Shown piece by piece: positions 1-11,498 of a stretch of 64,000 nt of DNA. Positions within the stretch are counted from its first letter, which is position 1. Each line of letters opens with the position of its first letter. Position numbers and translations under genes: made by a program. Where the stretch lies: positions 165,546,559 to 165,610,558 of the forward strand of contig CAXKWD010000002.1 of assembly GCA_964059195.1 (NCBI GenBank), written 5' to 3'. The notes below the pieces were generated by a model, which was not told the origin of the DNA, ran no database searches, and saw only the letters and a program-made list of their open reading frames with translations. The stretch is from Ectobius pallidus (taxonomy: Eukaryota > Arthropoda > Insecta > Blattodea > Ectobiidae).

Positions 1-469
1 TAAAAACAATATTTTTTATTCTTGGAGATGAAAGTCGCGCAGGATTTTAGAAAAGTCGAAATAAAACCATTTTATCAGCCTAGTACATAAAAACTCCCAA
101 GAGACGAACGTCATAACATTTCATTGCGAATAAAACCGTGTACATCAACAATAAAAATGTACCGTAGTTTACAAGATAACGGCTGTCGAACCGTTGAAAA
201 CGCCTCGCACGAAAAAAGTCATATCGGCAAAAATAACATCTTTTACAATTCTGCACACTCACAGCATAAAAGAAACTTTCGGAAATAAAAATAAAATCGA
301 CGCTTACGGAAGTTGGTAGGGCTGAGAATCCCGGGAAGGCATGCAGCTTCTATTAAAGAGCAGGATTGTATAAGAGTGGAAAAAGAACAGTTTCAACTGC
401 TTTTGCATATAAACTTATGTTTCCTCGGAAACGCAAGAAATTTTTGAGATTATATTGTTAATGTAAAAA

Positions 470-1398
470 CAGTATCTTTATTCTTGGAGATGAAAATCGC
501 GCAGGATTTTAGAAAACTCGAAATAAAAACGTTTTATCAGCGTACTACATAAATCCTCCCAAATGACAAAACGCATATCTTTTCATTGCGAATATAACCA
601 TGTACATCAACAATAAAAATGTACCATAGTTTACGAGATAAAGGCTTTCGAACCGTTGAAAACGCCTCGCACGAAAAAAGTCATATCGGCAAAAATAACA
701 TCTTTTTCAATTCCGCACACTCACGGCATAAAGGAAACTTTCGGAAATAAAAATAAAATCGACGCTTACGAAAGTTGGCATGGCTGAGAATCCCGGGAAG
801 GCATGCAGCTTCTATAAAAGCGGAGGATTGTATAAGAGTGGAAAGAGAACAGTTTCAACTGCTTTTGCATATAAACTTATGTTTCCTCGGAAACACAAGA
901 CATTTTTGAGATTATATTGTTAATGTAAAAACAATATTTTTTATTCTTGGAGATGAAAATCGCGCAGGATTTTAGAAAAGTCGAAATAAAACCATTTTAT
1001 CAGCCTAGTGCATAAAAACTCCCAAGAGACGAACGTCATAACATTTCATTGCGAATAAAAGCGTGTACATCAACAATAAAAATGTATCATGGTTTACAAG
1101 ATAATGGCTGTCGAACCGTTGACAACGACTCCACGAAAAAAGTCATATCTGTAAAAATAACATCTTTTTCAAATCCGCATACTCACAGCATAAAAGAAAC
1201 TTTCGTAAATAAAACTAAAATCGACGCTAACGGAAGTTGGCAGGGCTGAGAATCCCGGGAAGGCATGCAGCTTCTATTAAAGCGCAGGATTGTATAAGAG
1301 CGGAAAGAGAACAGTTTCAACTGCTTTTGCATATAAACTTATGTTTCCTCGGAAACACAAGATATTTTTGAGATTATATTGTTAATGTAAAAACAATA
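470..1398 (+). repeat. 8-mer direct repeat in array A, copy 1
   Basis: Matches 4174-5102 at an offset of 3,704 bp, which is eight units. Both copies have a TCCTCCCAAATGAC-type unit followed by a unit with GACAACGACTC. The copies differ by several substitutions (for example GTATCAT here, CTACCAT in copy 2) and small indels, so this is an older duplication. Confidence 0.7.
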
Positions 1399-1716
1399 TT
1401 TTTTATTCTTGGATCTGAAAGTCGCGCAGGATTTTAGAAAAGTCGAAATAAAACCATTTTATCAGCCTAGTACATAAAAACTCCCAAGAGACGAACGTCA
1501 TAACATTTCATTGCGAATAAAACCGTGTACATCAACAATAAAAATGTACCATAGTTTACGTTATAACGGCTGTCGAACCGTCTCAAACGCCTCACACGAA
1601 AAAAGTCATATCGGCAAAAATAACATCTTTTACAATTCCGTATACTCACACCATAAAAGAAACTTAGGGAAATAAAAATAAAATCGACGCTAACGGAAGT
1701 TGGTAGGGCTGAGAAT

Positions 1717-2180
1717 CCCGGGAAGGCATGCAGCTTCTATTAAAGCGCGGTATTGTATAAGAGTGGAAAATGAACAGTTTCAACTGCTTTTGCATATAAA
1801 CTTATGTTTCCTCGGAAACGCAATAAATTTTTGAGATTATATTGTTAATGTAAAAACAGTATCTTTTATTCTTGGAGATGAAAATCGCGCAGGATTTTAG
1901 AAAAGTCGAAATAAAACCGTTTTATCAGCATACTACATAAAAACTCTCTAGAGACGAACCTCATAACATTTCATTGCGAATAAAACCGTGTAACATCAAC
2001 AATAAAAATGTACCATAGTTTACGAGATAACGGCTGTCGAACCGTTGAAAACGCCTCGCACGAAAAAAATCATATCGGCAAAAATAACATCTTTTACAAT
2101 TCCGCACACTCACAGCATAAAAGAAACTTTCGGAAATAAAAATAAAATCGACGCTAACGAAAGTTGGGAGGGCTGAGAAT
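1717..2180 (+). repeat. Reference monomer, CTCTAGAGAC subfamily (464 bp)
   Basis: This type has CTCTAGAGACGAACCTC (carrying a TCTAGA site) in place of CCCAAGAGACGAACGTC, and one extra base in GTAACATC, which breaks the GTACAT dyad. Members: about 1.94 kb in A, and on the reverse strand about 9.39, 12.63, 19.80, 22.11, 29.28 and 31.59 kb in B. I saw none in C, so the type marks the A/B lineage. Confidence 0.8.
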
Positions 2181-2916
2181 CCCGGGAAGGCATGCAGCTT
2201 CTATAAAAGCGCAGGATTGTATAACAGTGGGAAAAAAAACAGTTTCAACTGCTTTTGCATATAAACGTATGTTTCCTCGGAAACACAAGACATTTTTGAG
2301 ATTATATTGTTAATGTAAAAACAATATTTTTTATTCTTGGAGATGAAAGTCGCGCAGGATTTTAGAAAAGTCGAAATAAAACCATTTTATCAGCCTAGTA
2401 CATAAAAACTCCCAAGAGACGAACGTCATAACATTTCATTGCGAATAAAACCGTGTACATCAACAATAAAAATGTATCATAGTTTACGTGATAACGGCTG
2501 TCGAACCGTTGAAAACGCCTCGCACGAAAAAAGTCATATCGGCAGAAATAACATCTTTTATAATTCCGCATACTCACAGCATAAATGAAACTTTCGGAAA
2601 TAAAAATAAAATCGACGCTAACGGAAGTTGGCAGGGCTGAGAATCCCGGGAAGGCATGCAGCTTCTATTAAAGCACAGGATTGTATAAGAGTGGAAAAAG
2701 AACAGTTTCAACTGCTTTTGCATATAAACTTATGTTTCCTCGGAAACACAAGACATTTTTGAGATTATATTGTTAATGTAAAACAATATTTTTTATTCTT
2801 GGAGATGAAAGTCGCGCAGGATTTTAGAAAAGTCGATATAAAACCATTTTATCAGCCTAGTACATAAAAACTCCCAAGAGACGAACGTCAAAACATTTCA
2901 TTGCGAATAAAAGCGT

Positions 2917-3251
2917 GTACATCAACAATAAAAATGTACCATAGTTTACGAGATAACGGCTGTCGAACCGTTGAAAAGGACTCACACGAAAAAAGTAGTA
3001 TCGGTAAAAATAACATCTTTTTCAAATCCGCATACTCACAGCATAAAAGAAACTTTCGGAAATAAAACTAAAATCGACGCTAACGGAAGTTGGCAGGGCT
3101 GAGAATCCCGGGAAGGCATGCAGCTTCTATTAAAGCACAGGATTGTATAAGAGTGGAAAAAGAACAGTTTCAACTGCTTTTGCATATAAACTTATGTTTC
3201 CTCGGAAACACAAGACATTTATTGAGATTATATTGTTAATGTAAAAACAAT
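2917..3251 (+). other. Cluster of short dyad symmetries within one monomer
   Basis: Seven inverted repeats fall within 335 bp of a standard unit. GTACAT-N11-ATGTAC is at 2917-2939. AACGG-N8-CCGTT is at 2955-2972. TCCCGGGA is at 3106-3113. GCATGC is at 3116-3121. CAGTT-TC-AACTG is at 3165-3176. GTTTCC-TC-GGAAAC is at 3196-3209. ATTGTT-N8-AACAAT is at 3232-3251. Most recur in most units of all three arrays, though single variants break one arm (for example CCTCCGAAAC near 37.97, 41.67, 44.91, 58.35 and 62.06 kb). They could form small hairpins or bind dimeric proteins; a role is inference. Confidence 0.75.
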
Positions 3252-3570
3252 ATTTTTTATTCTTGGAGATGAAAGTCGCGCAGGATTTTAGAAAAGTCGA
3301 AATAAAACCATTTTATCAGCCTAGTACATAAAAACTCCCAAGAGACGAACGTCATAACATTTCATTGCGAATAAAACCGTGTACATCAACAATAAAAATG
3401 TACCGTAGTTTACGAGATAACGGCTGTCGAACCGTTGAAAACGCCTCGCACGAAAAAAGTCATATCGGCAAAAATAACGTCTTTTACAATTCTGCACACT
3501 CACAGCATAAAAGAAACTTTCGGAAATAAAAATAAAATCGACGCTTACGGAAGTTGGTAGGGCTGAGAAT
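3107..3570 (+). repeat. Reference monomer, standard subfamily (464 bp, anchor to anchor)
   Basis: A typical unit measured from one CCCGGG to the next. Order of landmarks: CCCGGG, GCATGC, a CAGTT-TC-AACTG dyad, a GTTTCC-TC-GGAAAC dyad, an ATTGTT-N8-AACAAT dyad, TCGCGCAGGATTTTAG, CTCCCAAGAGACGAACGTC, a GTACAT-N11-ATGTAC dyad (near copy here, because this unit reads ATGTACC), AACGG-N8-CCGTT, an A-tract run and TCGACGCTTACGG. The unit start is arbitrary because the array is continuous. I saw no convincing internal half-repeat. Confidence 0.85.
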
Positions 3571-4032
3571 CCCGGGAAGGCATGCAGCATCTATAAAAGC
3601 GGAGGATTGTATAAAAGTGGAAAAAAAAAGTTTCAACTGCTTTTGCATATAAACTTATGTTTCCTCGGAAACACAAGACATTTTTGAGATTATATTGTTA
3701 ATGTAAAAACAATATTTTTTATTCTTGGAGATGAAAGTCGCGCAGGATTTTAGAAAAGTAGAAATAAAACCATTTTATCAGCCTAGTACATAAAAACTCC
3801 CAAGAGACGAACGTCATAACATTTCATTGCGAATAAAACCGTGTACATCAACAATAAAAATGTACCATAGTTTACGTGATAACGGCTGTCGAACCGTTGA
3901 AAACGCCTCGCACGAAAAAAGTCATATCGGCAGAAATAACATCTTTTATAATTCCGCATACTCACAGCATAAATGAAACTTTCGGAAATAAAAATAATAT
4001 CGACGCTAACGGAAGTTAGCAGGGCTGAGAAT

Positions 4033-4495
4033 CCCGGGAAGGCATGCAGCTTCTATTAAAGCACAGGATTGTATAAGAGTGGAAAAAGAACAGTTTCAAC
4101 TGCTTTTGCATATAAACTTATGTTTCCTCGGAAACACAAGACATTTTTGAGATTATATTGTTAATGTAAAAACAGTATCTTTTATTCTTGGAGATGAAAA
4201 TCGCGCAGGATTTTAGAAAACTCGAAATAAAAACGTTTTATCAGCGTACTACATAAATCCTCCCAAATGACAAAACGCATAACTTTTCATTGCGAATATA
4301 ACCATGTACATCAACAATAAAAATGTACCATAGTTTACGAGATAAAGGCTTTCGAACCGTTGAAAACGCCTCGCACGAAAAAAGTCATATCGGCAAAAAT
4401 AACATCTTTTTCAATTCCGCACACTCACGGCATAAAGGAAACTTTCGGAAATAAAAATAAAATCGACGCTTACGAAAGTTGGCATGGCTGAGAAT
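4033..4495 (+). repeat. Reference monomer, TCCTCCCAAATGAC subfamily
   Basis: This subfamily replaces the usual CTCCCAAGAGACGAACGTC segment with TCCTCCCAAATGACAAAA, has GATAAAGGCTTTCG for GATAACGGCTGTCG, and usually CAGTATC for CAATATT. Members lie near 557 and 4258 in A. In B (reverse strand) they lie near 5.68, 10.78, 14.02, 15.87, 18.19, 23.04, 25.35, 27.67, 32.52 and 34.37 kb. In C they lie near 36.71, 37.64, 39.49, 40.42, 41.34, 44.58, 45.51, 49.21, 51.06, 51.99, 53.39, 55.21, 56.16, 58.01, 58.94, 59.87, 61.72 and 62.65 kb. It is commonest in C. Confidence 0.85.
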
Positions 4496-5102
4496 CCCGG
4501 GAAGGCATGCAGCTTCTATAAAAGCGGAGGATTGTATAAGAGTGGAAAGAGAACAGTTTCAACTGCTTTTGCATATAAACTTATGTTTCCTCGGAAACAC
4601 AAGACATTTTTGAGATTATATTGTTAATGTAAAAACAATATTTTTTATTCTTGGAGATTAAAATCGCGCAGGATTTTAGAAAAGTCGAAATAAAACCATT
4701 TTATCAGCCTAGTGCATAAAAACTCCCAAGAGACGAACGTCATAACATTTCATTGCGAATAAAAGCGTGTACATCATCAATAAAAATCTACCATAGTTTA
4801 CAAGATAACGGCTGTCGAACCGTTGACAACGACTCACACGAAAAAAGTCATATCTGTAAAAATAACATCTTTTTCAAATCCGCATACTCACAGCATAAAA
4901 GAAACTTTCGGAAATAAAACTAAAATCGACGCTAACGGAAGTTGGCAGGGCTGAGAATCCCGGGAAGGCATGCAGCTTCTATTAAAGCGCAGGATTGTAT
5001 AAGAGTGGAAAGAGAACAGTTTCAACTGCTTTTGCATATAAACTTATGTTTCCTCGGAAACACAAGATATTTTTGAGATTATATTGTTAATGTAAAAACA
5101 AT
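4174..5102 (+). repeat. 8-mer direct repeat in array A, copy 2
   Basis: Partner of 470-1398. It is cut off at its right end by the A/B polarity switch, so the original repeat could have been longer. Confidence 0.7.
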
Positions 5103-5110
5103 GACTTTTT
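5095..5110. other. Polarity-switch junction A/B
   Basis: Array A reads up to AAAAACAAT and would normally continue ATTTTTTATT. Array B begins ATGACTTTTTTCGTG, normally preceded by GAT. The join AACAATGACTT shares AT (5101-5102) between both sides, a 2 bp microhomology. No foreign bases are inserted. The B side matches 13437 onward, where the same bases sit inside an intact unit. Confidence 0.9.
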
Positions 5111-7440
5111 TCGTGTGAGTCGTTGTCAACGGTTCGACAGCCATTATCTTGTAAACCATGGTACATTTTTATTGTTGATGTACACGCTTTTATTCGCAAT
5201 GAAATGTTATGACGTTCGTCTCTTGGGAGTTTTTATGCACTAGGCTGATAAAATGGTTTTATTTCGACTTTTCTAAAATCCTGCGCGATTTTCATCTCCA
5301 AGAATAAAAAATATTGTTTTTACATTAACAATATAATCTCAAAAATGTCTTGTGTTTCCGAGGAAACATAAGTTTATATGCAAAAGCAGTTGAAACTGTT
5401 CTCTTTCCACTCTTATACAATCCTCCGCTTTTATAGAAGCTGCATGCCTTCCCGGGATTCTCAGCCATGCCAACTTTCGTAAGCGTCGATTTTATTTTTA
5501 TTTCCGAAAGTTTCCTTTATGCCGTGAGTGTGCGGAATTGAAAAAGATGTTATTTTTGCCGATATGACTTTTTTCGTGCGAGGCGTTTTCAACGGTTCGA
5601 AAGCCTTTATCTCGTAAACTATGGTACATTTTTATTGTTGATGTACATGGTTATATTCGCAATGAAAAGATATGCGTTTTGTCATTTGGGAGGATTTATG
5701 TAGTACGCTGATAAAACGTTTTTATTTCGAGTTTTCTAAAATCCTGCGCGATTTTCATCTCCAAGAATAAAAGATACTGTTTTTACATTAACAATATAAT
5801 CTCAAAAATTTCTTGCGTTTCCGAGGAAACATAAGTTTATATGCAAAAGCAGTTGAAACTGTTCTTTTTCCACTCTTATACAATCCTGCTCTTTAATAGA
5901 AGCTGCATGCCTTCCCGGGATTCTCAGCCCTACCAACTTCCGTAAGCGTCGATTTTATTTTTATTTCCGAAAGTTTCTTTTATGCTGTGAGTGTGCAGAA
6001 TTGTAAAAGATGTTATTTTTGCCGATATGACTTTTTTCGTGCGAGGCGTTTTCAACGGTTCGACAGCCGTTATCTTGTAAACTACGGTACATTTTTATTG
6101 TTGATGTACACGGTTTTATTCGCAATGAAATGTTATGACGTTCGTCTCTTGGGAGTTTTTATGTACTAGGCTGATAAAATGGTTTTATTTCGACTTTTCT
6201 AAAATCCTGCGCGACTTTCATCTCCAAGAATAAAAAATATTGTTTTTACATTAACAATATAATCTCAAAAATGTCTTGTGTTTCCGAGGAAACATAAGTT
6301 TATATGCAAAAGCAGTTGAAACTGTTCATTTTCCACTCTTATACAATACCGCGCTTTAATAGAAGCTGCATGCCTTCCCGGGATTCTCAGCCCTACCAAC
6401 TTCCGTTAGCGTCGATTTTATTTTTATTTCCCTAAGTTTCTTTTATGGTGTGAGTATACGGAATTGTAAAAGATGTTATTTTTGCCGATATGACTTTTTT
6501 CGTGTGAGGCGTTTGAGACGGTTCGACAGCCGTTATAACGTAAACTATGGTACATTTTTATTGTTGATGTACACGGTTTTATTCGCAATGAAATGTTATG
6601 ACGTTCGTCTCTTGGGAGTTGTTATGTACTAGGCTGATAAAATGGTTTTATTTCGACTTTTCTAAAATCCTGCGCGACTTTCATCTCCAAGAATAAAAAA
6701 TATTGTTTTTACATTAACAATATAATCTCAAAAATATCTTGTGTTTCCGAGGAAACATAAGTTTATATGCAAAAGCAGTTGAAACTGTTCTCTTTCCACT
6801 CTTATACAATCCTGCGCTTTAATAGAAGCTGCATGCCTTCCCGGGATTCTCAGCCCTGCCAACTTCCGTTAGCGTCGATTTTAGTTTTATTTCCGAAAGT
6901 TTCTTTTATGCTGTGAGTATGCGGATTTGAAAAAGATGTTATTTTTACAGATATGACTTTTTTCGTGTGAGTCGTTGTCAACGGTTCGACAGCCGTTATC
7001 TTGTAAACTATGGTAGATTTTTATTGATGATGTACACGCTTTTATTCGCAATGAAATGTTATGACGTTCGTCTCTTGGGAGTTTTTATGCACTAGGCTGA
7101 TAAAATGGTTTTATTTCGACTTTTCTAAAATCCTGCGCGATTTTCATCTCCAAGAATAAAAAATATTGTTTTTACATTAACAATATAATCTCAAAAATGT
7201 CTTGTGTTTCCGAGGAAACATAAGTTTATATGCAAAAGCAGTTGAAACTGTTCTCTTTCCACTCTTATACAATCCTCCGCTTTTATAGAAGCTGCATGCC
7301 TTCCCGGGATTCTCAGCCATGCCAACTTTCGTAAGCGTCGATTTTATTTTTATTTCCGAAAGTTTCCTTTATGCCGTGAGTGTGCGGAATTGAAAAAGAT
7401 GTTATTTTTGCCGATATGACTTTTTTCGTGCGAGGCGTTT
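5101..7440 (-). repeat. 18-mer-offset direct repeat in array B, copy 1
   Basis: Matches 13437-15776 at a constant offset of 8,336 bp (18 units). Shared private variants include TTATTGATGATG (7021 and 15357) and GGGAGTTGTTATG (about 6615 and 14951). One difference seen is TTTCTTGCG near 5815 against TTTATTGCG near 14151. Homology starts exactly at the A/B junction and ends near 7440, the point where the palindrome arm slips by one unit. Confidence 0.78.
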
Positions 7441-10400
7441 TCAACGGTTCGACAGCCGTTATCACGTAAACTATGGTACATTTTTATTGTTGATGTACAC
7501 GGTTTTATTCGCAATGAAATGTTATGACGTTCGTCTCTTGGGAGTTTTTATGTACTAGGCTGATAAAATGGTTTTATTTCTACTTTTCTAAAATCCTGCG
7601 CGACTTTCATCTCCAAGAATAAAAAATATTGTTTTTACATTAACAATATAATCTCAAAAATGTCTTGTGTTTCCGAGGAAACATAAGTTTATATGCAAAA
7701 GCAGTTGAAACTTTTTTTTTCCACTTTTATACAATCCTCCGCTTTTATAGATGCTGCATGCCTTCCCGGGATTCTCAGCCCTACCAACTTCCGTAAGCGT
7801 CGATTTTATTTTTATTTCCGAAAGTTTCTTTTATGCTGTGAGTGTGCAGAATTGTAAAAGACGTTATTTTTGCCGATATGACTTTTTTCGTGCGAGGCGT
7901 TTTCAACGGTTCGACAGCCGTTATCTCGTAAACTACGGTACATTTTTATTGTTGATGTACACGGTTTTATTCGCAATGAAATGTTATGACGTTCGTCTCT
8001 TGGGAGTTTTTATGTACTAGGCTGATAAAATGGTTTTATTTCGACTTTTCTAAAATCCTGCGCGACTTTCATCTCCAAGAATAAAAAATATTGTTTTTAC
8101 ATTAACAATATAATCTCAATAAATGTCTTGTGTTTCCGAGGAAACATAAGTTTATATGCAAAAGCAGTTGAAACTGTTCTTTTTCCACTCTTATACAATC
8201 CTGTGCTTTAATAGAAGCTGCATGCCTTCCCGGGATTCTCAGCCCTGCCAACTTCCGTTAGCGTCGATTTTAGTTTTATTTCCGAAAGTTTCTTTTATGC
8301 TGTGAGTATGCGGATTTGAAAAAGATGTTATTTTTACCGATACTACTTTTTTCGTGTGAGTCCTTTTCAACGGTTCGACAGCCGTTATCTCGTAAACTAT
8401 GGTACATTTTTATTGTTGATGTACACGCTTTTATTCGCAATGAAATGTTTTGACGTTCGTCTCTTGGGAGTTTTTATGTACTAGGCTGATAAAATGGTTT
8501 TATATCGACTTTTCTAAAATCCTGCGCGACTTTCATCTCCAAGAATAAAAAATATTGTTTTACATTAACAATATAATCTCAAAAATGTCTTGTGTTTCCG
8601 AGGAAACATAAGTTTATATGCAAAAGCAGTTGAAACTGTTCTTTTTCCACTCTTATACAATCCTGTGCTTTAATAGAAGCTGCATGCCTTCCCGGGATTC
8701 TCAGCCCTGCCAACTTCCGTTAGCGTCGATTTTATTTTTATTTCCGAAAGTTTCATTTATGCTGTGAGTATGCGGAATTATAAAAGATGTTATTTCTGCC
8801 GATATGACTTTTTTCGTGCGAGGCGTTTTCAACGGTTCGACAGCCGTTATCACGTAAACTATGATACATTTTTATTGTTGATGTACACGGTTTTATTCGC
8901 AATGAAATGTTATGACGTTCGTCTCTTGGGAGTTTTTATGTACTAGGCTGATAAAATGGTTTTATTTCGACTTTTCTAAAATCCTGCGCGACTTTCATCT
9001 CCAAGAATAAAAAATATTGTTTTTACATTAACAATATAATCTCAAAAATGTCTTGTGTTTCCGAGGAAACATACGTTTATATGCAAAAGCAGTTGAAACT
9101 GTTTTTTTTCCCACTGTTATACAATCCTGCGCTTTTATAGAAGCTGCATGCCTTCCCGGGATTCTCAGCCCTCCCAACTTTCGTTAGCGTCGATTTTATT
9201 TTTATTTCCGAAAGTTTCTTTTATGCTGTGAGTGTGCGGAATTGTAAAAGATGTTATTTTTGCCGATATGATTTTTTTCGTGCGAGGCGTTTTCAACGGT
9301 TCGACAGCCGTTATCTCGTAAACTATGGTACATTTTTATTGTTGATGTTACACGGTTTTATTCGCAATGAAATGTTATGAGGTTCGTCTCTAGAGAGTTT
9401 TTATGTAGTATGCTGATAAAACGGTTTTATTTCGACTTTTCTAAAATCCTGCGCGATTTTCATCTCCAAGAATAAAAGATACTGTTTTTACATTAACAAT
9501 ATAATCTCAAAAATTTATTGCGTTTCCGAGGAAACATAAGTTTATATGCAAAAGCAGTTGAAACTGTTCTTTTTCCACTCTTATACAATACCGCGCTTTA
9601 ATAGAAGCTGCATGCCTTCCCGGGATTCTCAGCCCTACCAACTTCCGTTAGCGTCGATTTTATTTTTATTTCCCTAAGTTTCTTTTATGGTGTGAGTATA
9701 CGGAATTGTAAAAGATGTTATTTTTGCCGATATGACTTTTTTCGTGTGAGGCGTTTGAGACGGTTCGACAGCCGTTATAACGTAAACTATGGTACATTTT
9801 TATTGTTGATGTACACGGTTTTATTCGCAATGAAATGTTATGACGTTCGTCTCTTGGGAGTTTTTATGTACTAGGCTGATAAAATGGTTTTATTTCGACT
9901 TTTCTAAAATCCTGCGCGACTTTCAGATCCAAGAATAAAAAATATTGTTTTTACATTAACAATATAATCTCAAAAATATCTTGTGTTTCCGAGGAAACAT
10001 AAGTTTATATGCAAAAGCAGTTGAAACTGTTCTCTTTCCGCTCTTATACAATCCTGCGCTTTAATAGAAGCTGCATGCCTTCCCGGGATTCTCAGCCCTG
10101 CCAACTTCCGTTAGCGTCGATTTTAGTTTTATTTACGAAAGTTTCTTTTATGCTGTGAGTATGCGGATTTGAAAAAGATGTTATTTTTACAGATATGACT
10201 TTTTTCGTGGAGTCGTTGTCAACGGTTCGACAGCCATTATCTTGTAAACCATGGTACATTTTTATTGTTGATGTACACGCTTTTATTCGCAATGAAATGT
10301 TATGACGTTCGTCTCTTGGGAGTTTTTATGCACTAGGCTGATAAAATGGTTTTATTTCGACTTTTCTAAAATCCTGCGCGATTTTCATCTCCAAGAATAA

Positions 10401-11341
10401 AAAATATTGTTTTTACATTAACAATATAATCTCAAAAATGTCTTGTGTTTCCGAGGAAACATAAGTTTATATGCAAAAGCAGTTGAAACTGTTCTCTTTC
10501 CACTCTTATACAATCCTCCGCTTTTATAGAAGCTGCATGCCTTCCCGGGATTCTCAGCCATGCCAACTTTCGTAAGCGTCGATTTTATTTTTATTTCCGA
10601 AAGTTTCCTTTATGCCGTGAGTGTGCGGAATTGAAAAAGATGTTATTTTTGCCGATATGACTTTTTTCGTGCGAGGCGTTTTCAACGGTTCGAAAGCCTT
10701 TATCTCGTAAACTATGGTACATTTTTATTGTTGATGTACATGGTTATATTCGCAATGAAAAGATATGCGTTTTGTCATTTGGGAGGATTTATGTAGTACG
10801 CTGATAAAACGTTTTTATTTCGAGTTTTCTAAAATCCTGCGCGATTTTCATCTCCAAGAATAAAGATACTGTTTTTACATTAACAATATAATCTCAAAAA
10901 TTTCTTGCGTTTCCGAGGAAACATAAGTTTATATGCAAAAGCAGTTGAAACTGTTCTTTTTCCACTCTTATACAATCCTGCTCTTTAATAGAAGCTGCAT
11001 GCCTTCCCGGGATTCTCAGCCCTACCAACTTCCGTAAGCGTCGATTTTATTTTTATTTCCGAAAGTTTCTTTTATGCTGTGAGTGTGCAGAATTGTAAAA
11101 GATGTTATTTTTGCCGATATGACTTTTTTCGTGCGAGGCGTTTTCAACGGTTCGACAGCCGTTATCTTGTAAACTACGGTACATTTTTATTGTTGATGTA
11201 CACGGTTTTATTCGCAATGAAATGTTATGACGTTCGTCTCTTGGGAGTTTTTATGTACTAGGCTGATAAAATGGTTTTATTTCGACTTTTCTAAAATCCT
11301 GCGCGACTTTCATCTCCAAGAATAAAAAATATTGTTTTTAC
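6702..11341 (-). repeat. Right arm of the large palindrome
   Basis: Inverted partner of the left arm, one 463 bp unit shorter because of a switch near 7440 inside the ACGGTTCGACAGCCG segment. The loop 5103-6701 is itself satellite: 5103-6248 is a further inverted match to 1-1146 (sum 6249), and 6249-6701 holds one more unit. Beyond 11341 the mirror sequence would lie outside the window. Confidence 0.85.
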
Positions 11342-11498
11342 ATTAACAATATAATCTCAAAAATGTCTTGTGTTTCCGAGGAAACATAAGTTTATATGCA
11401 AAAGCAGTTGAAACTGTTCATTTTCCACTCTTATACAATACCGCGCTTTAATAGAAGCTGCATGCCTTCCCGGGATTCTCAGCCCTACCAACTTCCGT
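8640..11498 (-). repeat. 7-mer-offset direct repeat in array B, copy 1
   Basis: About six units match 11882-14742 at an offset of 3,242-3,244 bp (seven units). Shared features include GATATGATTTTTTTCG (about 9266 and 12508) and the CTCTAGAGAG unit. Small differences include the 2 bp deletion near 10207 and the 2 bp loss near 10862, both absent from copy 2. The unit between the copies (anchor 11469) matches the unit at 7765, so the join at about 11.9 kb is a crossover point. Confidence 0.72.

Larger units (their letters stand above)
1..5102 (+). repeat. Array A: satellite block in + orientation, continues beyond the left edge
   Basis: Eleven units with CCCGGG anchors starting at 330, 792, 1254, 1717, 2181, 2645, 3107, 3571, 4033, 4496 and 4959. 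On this strand the unit is A-rich. The block begins mid-unit at base 1, so it continues outside the window, and it ends at the polarity switch at 5101-5102. It carries the three subfamilies described in the reference entries (standard, TCCTCCCAAATGAC type, CTCTAGAGAC type). The whole block except about 463 bp (3902-4363) has an inverted counterpart in array B. Confidence 0.95.
1..5102 (+). repeat. Left arm of a large palindrome
   Basis: 1-3901 is the reverse complement of 7440-11341 (paired coordinates sum to 11341). 4364-5102 is the reverse complement of 6702-7440 (sum 11804). The single unit 3902-4363 has no partner. Arms share private features: the 2 bp deletion in GACTCCACG near 1130 matches GTGGAGTC near 10207; the short GTATCTTTATT near 471 matches AATAAAGATAC near 10860; TTTATTGAG near 3230 matches CTCAATAAA near 8117; ATCATCAATAAA near 4772 matches the mirror near 7025. 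Because the left arm starts at base 1, the true arm may be longer. Confidence 0.85.

Noticed and set aside
3107..3570. Monomer as a dimer of two about 230 bp halves
   Set aside because: I compared the two halves of a typical unit and saw only low-complexity similarity (A-rich segments). The 218 bp unit is explained by a deletion, not by an ancestral half-unit.
5987..6169. Recurring 60-codon open frame with a Cys-rich pattern (CKRCYFCRYDFF), repeated in many units of A and B
   Set aside because: The frame checked (5987) starts at GTG, not ATG. It is disrupted by small indels in many units, and varies at all codon positions. It follows from one monomer frame having few stops and being copied. 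No promoter or splice context is seen.
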